From the NCBI GenBank assembly GCA_900539755.1, contig UQDC01000004.1:124001-188000 (forward strand): 64,000 nucleotides of DNA. Reading direction: 5' to 3'. The position numbers and the translations under genes are program-made. Shown here in pieces: positions 26,358 to 34,530 of this stretch (its first letter is position 1; each line of letters begins with the position of its first letter). Source of the DNA: an uncultured Alistipes sp. (GTDB lineage Bacteria > Bacteroidota > Bacteroidia > Bacteroidales > Rikenellaceae). Under the pieces are notes generated by a model that saw only the letters and a list, made by a program, of their open reading frames with translations, searched no databases and was not told the DNA's origin.

Positions 26358-27044
26358 TTAAATGGTAATAAGGTCTGATCCAAAAATATGTTGGAAATTG
26401 GTTGATGTGGCTTGTTGAAGCAATGGGATGGAGTGTCCAGTTATCTCTGATGCTCCAATGTACATATCTTTTATTGTTTGTTGGCTGTCATCGGTTTCAA
26501 AAAAAAGTCGGTCGAGCGGTACAGTTTGCAAGGTTTGTCGGGTTTTGGGTGAGTCCCAAGTACGAGGCCCGAATGAGAGGTAACAACCCGACTGTAAAAG
26601 TCTGCTGGCCAACTCTGGTGAGCCAATAAAGCCGTGAACAATGGAGATGGTGTGTGGAACTCTTTTTAGGATCGAGATCAACTCATTGTAGGCTTTAACA
26701 CAATGGATGATAATCGGTAGGGCATGTTCTAATGCCGTTTGCAGCTGCCATTCGAACCAAAACAGTTGTCGTTGTTTTTGCTCGGGTGATTTTGCGGTGG
26801 CATGGTCCAGTCCGATTTCGCCAATAGCTATGCATGACGAGGTCATGGCACGACACAATGCGTCTTGATAGTGACTATCCTCTGACGGTGGAATCTTTTC
26901 AGCATCCCATGGGTGAATCCCAATAGCATATACATGGTTTGCTAAAGGCGTTGTTCCGGGAATTCGGTAAGAATTCAAGGCTCCAGGAACCCCCAATCGA
27001 TTGTGGGTGTGTATGTCGATATATGGAGTGGACAACGAAGCCAT
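26358..27044 (-). CDS. TatD-family metal-dependent hydrolase
   Basis: Start at 27044 (MASLSTPYIDIHTHN); longer in-frame extensions upstream are low-complexity and would run through the divergent promoter. The 228-residue protein has TatD-family metal ligands: HTH near residue 12, AIGEIGLDHA, PIIIHCVKA, IVHGFIGS and FFETDDS. It is somewhat shorter than E. coli TatD (260). Family members are 3'-5' DNA/RNA exonucleases or related hydrolases; the exact substrate here is unknown. Upstream of tcdA in the same direction. Confidence 0.85.
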   Translation of the reverse strand: MASLSTPYIDIHTHNRLGVPGALNSYRIPGTTPLANHVYAIGIHPWDAEKIPPSEDSHYQDALCRAMTSSCIAIGEIGLDHATAKSPEQKQRQLFWFEWQLQTALEHALPIIIHCVKAYNELISILKRVPHTISIVHGFIGSPELASRLLQSGCYLSFGPRTWDSPKTRQTLQTVPLDRLFFETDDSQQTIKDMYIGASEITGHSIPLLQQATSTNFQHIFGSDLITI

Positions 27045-27086
27045 GTGGGTGCGCCTATAACCAGATTTAGATGACAAAGAGTAGAA

Positions 27087-27094
27087 CAAAGGTA
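27087..27094 (-). promoter_or_regulatory. -7 box of the tatD-like/tcdA unit
   Basis: On the minus strand TACCTTTG, matching TAnnTTTG, about 43 bp before the start codon at 27044. Confidence 0.5.
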
Positions 27095-27148
27095 ACAAAT
27101 TGGCGGTAAATGTTGGTTTGGCAGTTGGATTATATAAAGTTGATTTAT

Positions 27149-27156
27149 TATATTTG
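27149..27156 (+). promoter_or_regulatory. -7 box of the C1 peptidase gene
   Basis: TATATTTG, about 38 bp before the ATG at 27194, with TTGG at 27124-27127 as a possible -33. Confidence 0.5.
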
Positions 27157-27193
27157 TTACTTAGTTTTAATGTTTCAAAGAAATAAGATTGAT

Positions 27194-28408
27194 ATGAAAA
27201 AAACGCTGTTTCTGATAGCTGTATTAGGAGTGTCTGCAGTGTCGGTAATGGCCAAAAGTCCGAAAGCCGCAGATAAATCAAAAGCAACAGAACCTGAGAC
27301 CTATCAGTTTACGGATTTGAAGACAGTTCCGGTTACCTCTGTGAAAGATCAATCCCGTTCGGGTACTTGTTGGTGTTTTTCTGGGATGGCTTTGATTGAG
27401 AGTGATGCTTTACGGGAAACTGGTGATACACTAGACCTTTCGGAAATGTGGATTGTGCGCCATGCCTATTATGATAAAGCGTTGCGGTATGCCCGTATGC
27501 ATGGCAAGACCAATTTGGACGCAGGTGGAATCTCCTATGATGTTCCCTATCTGATGGCGCAGTATGGCATTGTGCCGGATAGTATCTACTCGGGTTTGAA
27601 TTATGGTACGAAAAATCATGTCCATGGTGAAGTGAATGCAGTGATTCAGGCCTACATGAATGCGATCATCTCTGCTCCGAATAAGACTTTGTCCACGGCA
27701 TGGAAAGAGGGGCTGAACGGTATTCTGGATGCCTATTTCGGCAAGATGCCGGAGACCTTTACAGTGGATGGCAAAAGTTATACCCCGAAGAGTTGGATGG
27801 AGGCTTGTCAGATTGATCCTCAGGAGTATGTGCAGTTGACGTCGTTCACTCACCATCCGTTCTATGAAAAGTTTGTACTGGAGATTCCGGATAACTGGAC
27901 CGCATCTCAGGCTTACAATGTGCCGTTGGAGGTGCTTCAGCAGGTTATTGACAACTCTCTGGAGGCTGGCTATGCAGTGAATTGGGCTGCCGATGTCAGT
28001 GAAAAAGGGTTTGTCTTCAATAAAGGTTTTGCAATCATTCCGGTGACCGATGTGGAAGAGATCAGCGGATCGGACCGCGTTCGTTGGGCTAACCTGACCG
28101 AAGAGGAGGTGAAGAAAATGTCACAAGGCCCCACGGGACCTACTCCTGAAAAGAGCATTACCCAACAGATGCGTCAGGAGGCATTCGATAATTATGAGAC
28201 GACGGACGATCATGGAATGCTGATTGTCGGGATTGCTGAGGATCAGCAGGGACATCGTTTTTATAAGGTGAAGAACTCATGGGGCGATAAAGGTTTATAC
28301 AAAGGGTATCTGTATGTGTCAGTGCCTTATGTGCTGTATAAAACCACAGCCATCATGGTGAATAAAAACTCTATTCCCCAAGAGGTGAAAACGAAACTTG
28401 GATTGTAA
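27194..28408 (+). CDS. Secreted C1-type (bleomycin hydrolase-like) cysteine peptidase
   Basis: Start at 27194 because MKKTLFLIAVLGVSAVSVMA is a clear Sec signal peptide; the earlier in-frame codons precede the promoter. The 404-residue precursor has the papain-fold triad: SGTCWCFSG with Cys59 as nucleophile, DDHGMLIVG for the His, and VKNSWGD for the Asn. Order and length resemble aminopeptidase C/bleomycin hydrolase, but the signal peptide places it in the periplasm or outside, unlike the cytoplasmic PepC. The likely role is peptide degradation. Single gene. Confidence 0.88.
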   Translation: MKKTLFLIAVLGVSAVSVMAKSPKAADKSKATEPETYQFTDLKTVPVTSVKDQSRSGTCWCFSGMALIESDALRETGDTLDLSEMWIVRHAYYDKALRYARMHGKTNLDAGGISYDVPYLMAQYGIVPDSIYSGLNYGTKNHVHGEVNAVIQAYMNAIISAPNKTLSTAWKEGLNGILDAYFGKMPETFTVDGKSYTPKSWMEACQIDPQEYVQLTSFTHHPFYEKFVLEIPDNWTASQAYNVPLEVLQQVIDNSLEAGYAVNWAADVSEKGFVFNKGFAIIPVTDVEEISGSDRVRWANLTEEEVKKMSQGPTGPTPEKSITQQMRQEAFDNYETTDDHGMLIVGIAEDQQGHRFYKVKNSWGDKGLYKGYLYVSVPYVLYKTTAIMVNKNSIPQEVKTKLGL

Positions 28409-28485
28409 CCTTTTTGATGGGTTTGATATGAGTCAGGACCCATAAGAATAGTAGGTATAGATATAGTTGCAAAATACATTTGGAC

Positions 28486-29841
28486 ATGTCGAAAGTCATC
28501 AAACTGAAAAAAGGGCTAGATATATCGCTGGTTGGAGAGGCTCTGCAGGAGAAGGTGCAGCAGCCTTTACAGGGAGAGTATGCTCTGGTGCCGGATGATT
28601 TCCGAGGGGTGATTCCGAAAATGCTGGTCAAAGAGGGTGAGGCCGTCAAAGTGGGTACTCCGCTGTTTTTTGACAAGTATCATCCTGAGGTGCTCTTTTG
28701 TTCACCGGTCAGTGGTACGTTGGCTGCCGTTGTACGGGGTGCAAAACGTAAGATCATGAAGGTGGTGGTTGCAGCCGATGCAGAGCAGACAGCGGAACAT
28801 TTTGAGATTCCCGATTTGGCGGCTGCCGATAAAGCGGCTGTGACCGAGGTGTTGCTGAAAGCTGGTTTTTGGCCGATGATCAAGCAGCGTCCGTTTGGTA
28901 TCATTGCTGATGCGGCAACGACACCAAAAGCCATCTTTGTTTCTGGATTCGATTCGGCTCCTTTAGCTCCGGATATGAATTATGTCTTGAGCGATCGGTT
29001 GGATGATTTGCAAATGGGATTTTGCGTGTTGGCCAAATTGACTCCTGGTAAAGTCCATTTGGGATTGAAAGATGGAAGTCACGGGGTGCTTGATCAGATA
29101 GAGAATGTCGAAAAACATTGGTTTGCAGGGCCTCATCCGGCAGGTAATGTCGGCGTACAGATCCACCACATCGATCCGATCAATAAAGGTGAACTAGTGT
29201 GGACGGTGGATATTCAGCAGGTGGCCATGATTGGACGACTGTTCCGAACCGGCAGCCCCGATTTTACGAAGGTGATTGCCGTAACCGGTAGCGAGGTGAA
29301 ACGTCCTCACTATCTGCAGGTAGTTGCTGGGGCTAAAATTGAAGGTATTGTCCCTGACGCTGACTTAACGAATGCAACGGCACATGTGCGCCGTATCAGT
29401 GGGAACGTGTTGACTGGCCGGGCTGTTGCGACGGATGATTTTCTGGGCTATTACAGCAACCAGGTAACGGTGATTCCCGAAGGAGATCATTACGAACTGT
29501 TGGGATGGGGAATGCCTCGCTTGAATAAATTCTCGGTTTCGCACAGCTACTTTTCGTGGTTGATGCCCCATAAAAAATATGTGCTTGATGCAAACCTCAA
29601 TGGCGGGAAACGTGCCTTTGTGGTGACAGGACTCTACGATAAATATTTACCGATGGATATCTATCCGCTCTATCTGCTCAAGGCTATTTTGGCCGGAGAC
29701 ATCGATAAGATGGAAAATTTGGGTATCTATGAGGTGATTGACGAGGATCTGGCTCTGTGTGAGTTTGTCGATCCGTCGAAAAATGATATCCAGGCCATTG
29801 TGCGGCAGGGTATCGATCTGATGATTAAGGAACTGAACTAA
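28486..29841 (+). CDS. nqrA: Na+-translocating NADH:quinone reductase subunit A
   Basis: A 451-residue NqrA (ATG at 28486; a TTG six bases earlier is less likely). The N-terminal IKLKKGLDISLVGEA, VKEGEAVKVGTPLFFDK and FCSPVSGTLAAVVRGAKRK form the biotinyl/lipoyl-like fold with a quinone-site region, and HIDPINKGELVWTVDIQ lies in the conserved middle part. NqrA is the peripheral cytoplasmic subunit of the complex that oxidises NADH, reduces quinone and pumps Na+. It opens a six-gene operon nqrABCDEF with gaps of at most about 40 bp. Confidence 0.97.
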   Translation: MSKVIKLKKGLDISLVGEALQEKVQQPLQGEYALVPDDFRGVIPKMLVKEGEAVKVGTPLFFDKYHPEVLFCSPVSGTLAAVVRGAKRKIMKVVVAADAEQTAEHFEIPDLAAADKAAVTEVLLKAGFWPMIKQRPFGIIADAATTPKAIFVSGFDSAPLAPDMNYVLSDRLDDLQMGFCVLAKLTPGKVHLGLKDGSHGVLDQIENVEKHWFAGPHPAGNVGVQIHHIDPINKGELVWTVDIQQVAMIGRLFRTGSPDFTKVIAVTGSEVKRPHYLQVVAGAKIEGIVPDADLTNATAHVRRISGNVLTGRAVATDDFLGYYSNQVTVIPEGDHYELLGWGMPRLNKFSVSHSYFSWLMPHKKYVLDANLNGGKRAFVVTGLYDKYLPMDIYPLYLLKAILAGDIDKMENLGIYEVIDEDLALCEFVDPSKNDIQAIVRQGIDLMIKELN

Positions 29842-29851
29842 GCCTGCGGTG

Positions 29852-31036
29852 ATGAATGGATTGAGAAAAATATTGGATCGAATCAAACCCGATTTCGAAC
29901 CCGGGGGCCGTTTCGGTAAATTGCATTCGACCTTTGATGCGTTTGAAACGTTCCTTTTCGTGCCGAATACAACGACACGCAACGGTAGTCACATTCGCGA
30001 TGCAATGGATCTGAAACGGACGATGATCGTAGTGGTGGTAGCTTTGTTGCCCTGCTTGTTGTTTGGTATGTACAATGTTGGTTTGCAACATTTCCGTGCT
30101 TTCGGAATGCCCGATATGTCGTTTTGGAGCTGTTTCGGGTTCGGTTTCTGGAAAGTGTTGCCGATTATTGTTGTCTCTTACGTGGTCGGATTGGGAATCG
30201 AATTTATTTCAGCCCAGATTCGCGGCCATGAAGTCAACGAAGGCTTTTTGGTAACCGGTTTGCTGATTCCTTTGGTCATGCCGGTGGATGTCCCGCTGTG
30301 GATGGTTGCCGTGGCAACAGCTTTTTCGGTGATTATTGGCAAAGAGGTCTTCGGAGGTACAGGAATGAATATTTTTAACCCGGCGCTGTTGGCCCGAGCC
30401 TTTATTTTCTTTGCTTACACACCTTATATCTCTGGAGAAAAGGTATGGATTGCCGGTTTAAGCAAAGGTGAGGGCGTTGTGGATGGCTTTTCTGGTGCGA
30501 CACCGCTGGGTGATGCCGCAGCGGCCGTGCTAAATCACGCCCAGGAAATCGTTTGGACGCATGGTTCGCCGTTGGAGTGGTTCCTGGGAACAATTCCCGG
30601 CTCTATTGGTGAAACCTCGAAAGTGGCAATCTTGATTGGCGCCGTCATTCTGTTGTGGACGGGTGTCGCTTCGTGGCGTATCATGTTGAGCGTCTTTGCT
30701 GGAGGATATCTGATGGGACTGTTGTTCAACCTGATCGGAGCCAATGCCTATATGGATATGCCGGCCTACTATCATCTGTTGATGGGTGGATTTGCATTCG
30801 GTGCAGTCTTTATGGCTACGGATCCTGTTACAGGCAGTCAAACCAATACAGGTAAATATATTTATGGCTTCCTGATTGGCGTTCTGGCGGTGATGATCCG
30901 GGTGGTCAATCCGGGCTATCCGGAAGGCATGATGCTTTCGATTCTGTTGATGAATGCGGTGGCTCCGTTGATCGACTATTATGTGGTCGGGGCCAATATC
31001 CGCAGACGGACACGGCGACTCAAAACGGTTAAGTAA
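29852..31036 (+). CDS. nqrB: Na+-translocating NADH:quinone reductase subunit B
   Basis: A polytopic membrane protein of 394 residues (ATG at 29852; a GTG one codon earlier is also in frame). The soluble N-terminus has the DRIKPDFEPGGRFGKLHS segment, followed by about ten hydrophobic helices. The FMN attachment site is VDGFSGATPLG, the conserved Thr near residue 217 linking FMN by a phosphoester bond. NqrB carries riboflavin/FMN in the Na+ path. Follows nqrA by 10 bp. Confidence 0.97.
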   Translation: MNGLRKILDRIKPDFEPGGRFGKLHSTFDAFETFLFVPNTTTRNGSHIRDAMDLKRTMIVVVVALLPCLLFGMYNVGLQHFRAFGMPDMSFWSCFGFGFWKVLPIIVVSYVVGLGIEFISAQIRGHEVNEGFLVTGLLIPLVMPVDVPLWMVAVATAFSVIIGKEVFGGTGMNIFNPALLARAFIFFAYTPYISGEKVWIAGLSKGEGVVDGFSGATPLGDAAAAVLNHAQEIVWTHGSPLEWFLGTIPGSIGETSKVAILIGAVILLWTGVASWRIMLSVFAGGYLMGLLFNLIGANAYMDMPAYYHLLMGGFAFGAVFMATDPVTGSQTNTGKYIYGFLIGVLAVMIRVVNPGYPEGMMLSILLMNAVAPLIDYYVVGANIRRRTRRLKTVK

Positions 31037-31048
31037 GGAGGAGTGAAG

Positions 31049-31924
31049 ATGAATAAGAATAGCAATACATATATTATTCTGTACGCCTCGATTATGGTGA
31101 TTATTGTGGCGGCGGTCCTCTCATACGTTTCGCTGTCGTTGGGTAAGATCCAGAGCGAAAACGTGCGAATCGAAAAGATGGGGGATATTCTCCGTTCCGT
31201 TGGTCAGGGCAAGGGGGCAGATACTGCGTCTGACAAGGCGACCTATATCGCCGAACAGTATCAGAAATATATTGTTGATAGTTATGCGGTTGATGCTGCC
31301 GGAAACCGTGTCGATGGAGCTGATGCCTTCAACTTGTTGATCAACCTGAAGGCGGAGTATGATAAACCGCAGGCTGAACGTCGGTTACCGGTATTTGTCA
31401 GCCGTGACGATCAGGGTAAGACCAGTTATGTGATTCCCATTTGGGGTAAGGGCCTGTGGGGACCGATCTGGGGATATATCGCCTTGGCTGATGATTGGGA
31501 TACGGTCAATGGAGCCGTGTTTGACCACAAGAGCGAAACGCCCGGTTTGGGTGCAGAGATTGCATCGTCTGGTTTCCAAGCCCAGTTTCGGGGTAAACAT
31601 ATTCTGGACAGTACCGGCAGGGTAGTGGCCATTGCCGTGGAGAAGGGCGGAGCAGATCCCAACGATCAGCATGCAGTGGATGCCCTTTCGGGAGGAACGC
31701 TGACCTCTCGCGGAGTCGAGGATATGCTGAAAAGTTGCCTGGGAGACTACGATCGCTATATTCAACGGCAACGTGAAACTGTAGGAAGCTCGGTTTCAAC
31801 GGAAAAGGCTGATGCAGTCGCAGCGGATAGCGTTGCGCAGAGTGGTAGTGTGACAGAAGAACAAGTTTCGGTGGCTGCAAAATCAGCTTCGTTATCAACT
31901 GAAAAATCAGATCGAGATGAGTGA
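31049..31924 (+). CDS. nqrC: Na+-translocating NADH:quinone reductase subunit C with extended tail
   Basis: 291 residues from the ATG at 31049 (a GTG two codons earlier is possible). There is one N-terminal transmembrane helix (YIILYASIMVIIVAAVLSYV), then a periplasmic domain with GKGLWGPIWGYIAL and the FMN site SGGTLTSRGV (about 214-223), where the second Thr is the usual attachment residue. After about residue 243 an unusual low-complexity tail rich in Ser, Ala, Glu and Val follows (ending STEKSDRDE), absent from the Vibrio protein. The last 8 bases overlap nqrD. Confidence 0.95.
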   Translation: MNKNSNTYIILYASIMVIIVAAVLSYVSLSLGKIQSENVRIEKMGDILRSVGQGKGADTASDKATYIAEQYQKYIVDSYAVDAAGNRVDGADAFNLLINLKAEYDKPQAERRLPVFVSRDDQGKTSYVIPIWGKGLWGPIWGYIALADDWDTVNGAVFDHKSETPGLGAEIASSGFQAQFRGKHILDSTGRVVAIAVEKGGADPNDQHAVDALSGGTLTSRGVEDMLKSCLGDYDRYIQRQRETVGSSVSTEKADAVAADSVAQSGSVTEEQVSVAAKSASLSTEKSDRDE

Positions 31925-32576
31925 TAAAAAGGAAAAGGAGCCGTTTTTCTCGGCAAAGAACCTCAAATTGCTGACCTCACCGTTCGGTGCGACAAACCCT
32001 GTTACGGTGCAGATTTTGGGTATCTGTTCCGCATTGGCTGTTACTGCCAAGTTGAAGCCTGCTTTTGTGATGGCACTGTCGGTGACGATCGTGACAGGCT
32101 TCTCGAGTATGATCATTTCATTGATTCGCAAGGGTATACCGGATCGGATTCGTATCATTGTCCAACTGGTAGTAGTGGCAGCCTTGGTGATTTTGGTCGA
32201 TCAGGTGCTGAAGGCCTTTGTTTATGATGTCAGCAAGCAACTCTCGGTGTTTGTGGGTCTGATTATCACCAACTGTATCATTATGGGACGTATCGAGGCC
32301 TTTGCGTTGGGAAACAAACCATGGCCCTCGTTCTTGGATGGAATTGGCAATGGACTTGGCTATGGAATGATCCTGTTGATTCTTGGATTCTTCCGTGAAT
32401 TGTTAGGTGCTGGAACGCTGTGGGGATACCAAATCATCCCTGATAGTTGGTACATCAAAAACGGCGGTTTTTACGAAAACAACGGTCTGTTGCTGCTGCC
32501 TCCGATGGCTCTGATCGGTGTGGGACTGATCATCTGGGTACAACGCAGTCGCAATAAAAAATTGATTGGAAAATAA
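31917..32576 (+). CDS. nqrD: Na+-translocating NADH:quinone reductase subunit D
   Basis: A 219-residue membrane subunit with six predicted helices. Landmarks are NPVTVQILGICSALAVT near the N-terminus, the FVGLIITNCIIMGRIEAFA segment with the conserved Cys that binds an iron centre together with NqrE, and LPPMALIGVGLIIWVQR at the C-terminus. Starts within the end of nqrC (ATGAGTGA overlap). Confidence 0.96.
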   Translation: MSDKKEKEPFFSAKNLKLLTSPFGATNPVTVQILGICSALAVTAKLKPAFVMALSVTIVTGFSSMIISLIRKGIPDRIRIIVQLVVVAALVILVDQVLKAFVYDVSKQLSVFVGLIITNCIIMGRIEAFALGNKPWPSFLDGIGNGLGYGMILLILGFFRELLGAGTLWGYQIIPDSWYIKNGGFYENNGLLLLPPMALIGVGLIIWVQRSRNKKLIGK

Positions 32577-32601
32577 CCCGTACACGGTTAAAACATAGGA
32601 T

Positions 32602-33234
32602 ATGGAGAACATACTGAGCATATTCGTCAAGGCTGTTTTTGTCGAGAACATGGTGTTTGCCTTCTTCTTCGGCATGTGTTCGTATATTGCGGTCAGCAAA
32701 AGTGTCAAAACAGCGATGGGTTTGGGAATTGCTGTGACGTTTGTCATGGTGACCACCGTGCCGTTGAACTATCTGCTCAACGAATATGTGCTTTCACCTG
32801 AGGCGCTGGCCTGGATCAACCCGGAGTTCGGAACCGATGGAGCACATCCAGTTGATTTGAGTTTTTTGAGTTTTATCGTTTTCATCGCAGTTATCGCTTC
32901 GTTTGTACAGTTGGTGGAGATGGTAGTTGAGAAGGTTACGCCGACCTTATATAACCAATTGGGAATTTTCTTGCCGCTGATTGCTGTAAACTGTGCGATT
33001 TTGGGTGGATCCCTCTTTATGCAGGAGCGTGAATATGCGACACTCGGAGAGGCTTCTGCCTTTGCACTGGGCTCTGGAGTAGGTTGGTGGTTGGCCATTG
33101 TCTTGATGGCGGCTATTCGGGAAAAGATGGCCTATTCCAATGTCCCGGCCCCGTTGCAAGGTGCTGGAATCACCTTTATTCTGACCGGTCTGATGGGTAT
33201 TGCCTTCATGACTTTCCTCGGAATCCAATTGTAG
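32602..33234 (+). CDS. nqrE: Na+-translocating NADH:quinone reductase subunit E
   Basis: A 210-residue, six-helix membrane subunit homologous in an inverted sense to NqrD. Landmarks: SIFVKAVFVENMVFAFFFGM near the N-terminus, LGIFLPLIAVNCAILGGSLF with the conserved Cys of the membrane iron site, and a final GLMGIAFMTFLG. Adjacent to nqrF (41 bp). Confidence 0.96.
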   Translation: MENILSIFVKAVFVENMVFAFFFGMCSYIAVSKSVKTAMGLGIAVTFVMVTTVPLNYLLNEYVLSPEALAWINPEFGTDGAHPVDLSFLSFIVFIAVIASFVQLVEMVVEKVTPTLYNQLGIFLPLIAVNCAILGGSLFMQEREYATLGEASAFALGSGVGWWLAIVLMAAIREKMAYSNVPAPLQGAGITFILTGLMGIAFMTFLGIQL

Positions 33235-33275
33235 AGATAGAATTGGTGCTGAAATAAACGATTAAAGCGTATAAA

Positions 33276-34520
33276 ATGGGTTTATCTATCATCATAGCTA
33301 TTGTAGCTTTTTTGATCGTTACGTTGATCTTGGTGGCACTACTGCTTTATGCTAAAGCCAAACTGATGCCATCGGGAGAGGTAAAGATCGATATCAATGA
33401 TGGCCAAAAAGAGTTGACCGTTTCTCCAGGTGGATCCTTGTTGAGTACCTTGGGTAATAACGGTATTTTCCTGCCTTCGGCCTGTGGCGGAGGCGGTTCT
33501 TGTGGTATGTGCAAATGTCAAGTTTTGGAGGGCGGCGGTGAAATTTTGCCTACTGAAGTCAACTTCTTTACGCGTCGTCAACAAGCCGAAAAGTGGCGTT
33601 TGGGATGCCAAGTCAAGGTGAAGGAGAATCTCCGCATTCATATTGACGATGCTGTGCTCGGAGTCAAAAAATGGGAGTGCACCGTGGTCTCCAACAACAA
33701 TGTGGCCACCTTTATCAAGGAGTTTGTAGTTAAACTGCCGGAAGGAGAGGCGCTGAAGTTCCGGTCTGGACAGTATATTCAGATTGACGTCCCGAAATAC
33801 GATGAGATCAAATTCAGCGATATGGACGTTGCCCCTGAATATCATGAGGATTGGGATCAGATGAAGATGTGGGGATTGGTTACGCACAATCCCGAATCTA
33901 CCTTCCGGGCTTATTCAATGGCTAACCATCCTGCTGAGGGAAATATAATTATGTTAAACATTCGTATTGCGACACCACCCTGGGATCGTGCTACCGGTAG
34001 CTTTAAAAAGGTGAACCCCGGTATCTGTTCCTCTTACATCTTCTCGAGGAAGCCGGGAGATAAGGTGACGATTTCGGGTCCTTATGGTGATTTTTTTGTC
34101 AAGGATACGCCCAACGAAAAGATGTTTATTGGTGGTGGAGCAGGTATGGCACCGATGCGTTCGCATATTTTCCATCTGTTCAAAACCTTGAAAATTACCA
34201 CTCCAGTTACCTTCTGGTACGGGGCTCGCTCACGCCGTGAGATTTTCTACGAAAGCGATTTTGAAGAGATTGAAAAGGAATTTCCAAATTTCCAGTTCCA
34301 CATTGCGCTGTCTGATCCCAAACCGGACGACAATTGGAGCGGCTATGTAGGATTTATCCATCAGGTTGTATTCGATAATTATCTGAAAAATCACGAGGCA
34401 CCCGAGGATATTGAATACTACTTGTGTGGTCCGCCAATGATGACGGCTTCGGTTAATCGTATGCTCGATGAGTTAGGGGTACCACCCGAAAATATTATGT
34501 ACGACAATTTTGGAGCCTAA
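33276..34520 (+). CDS. nqrF: Na+-translocating NADH:quinone reductase subunit F
   Basis: A 414-residue NADH-dehydrogenase subunit. One N-terminal helix is followed by a plant-type [2Fe-2S] ferredoxin domain with Cys70, Cys76 and Cys79 in ACGGGGSCGMCKC and Cys111 in RLGCQVK. The FAD domain has RAYSMANHP, and the NADH domain has FIGGGAGMAPMRSH and YLCGPPMMT. All cofactor ligands are intact, so the complex should be functional. The next gene begins 10 bp later. Confidence 0.97.
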   Translation: MGLSIIIAIVAFLIVTLILVALLLYAKAKLMPSGEVKIDINDGQKELTVSPGGSLLSTLGNNGIFLPSACGGGGSCGMCKCQVLEGGGEILPTEVNFFTRRQQAEKWRLGCQVKVKENLRIHIDDAVLGVKKWECTVVSNNNVATFIKEFVVKLPEGEALKFRSGQYIQIDVPKYDEIKFSDMDVAPEYHEDWDQMKMWGLVTHNPESTFRAYSMANHPAEGNIIMLNIRIATPPWDRATGSFKKVNPGICSSYIFSRKPGDKVTISGPYGDFFVKDTPNEKMFIGGGAGMAPMRSHIFHLFKTLKITTPVTFWYGARSRREIFYESDFEEIEKEFPNFQFHIALSDPKPDDNWSGYVGFIHQVVFDNYLKNHEAPEDIEYYLCGPPMMTASVNRMLDELGVPPENIMYDNFGA

Positions 34521-34530
34521 TTGACGGAAT

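Noticed and set aside
28476..28483. TACATTTG just before nqrA as a -7 box
   Set aside because: A start site from this box would fall inside the nqrA coding region, so it is more likely chance.
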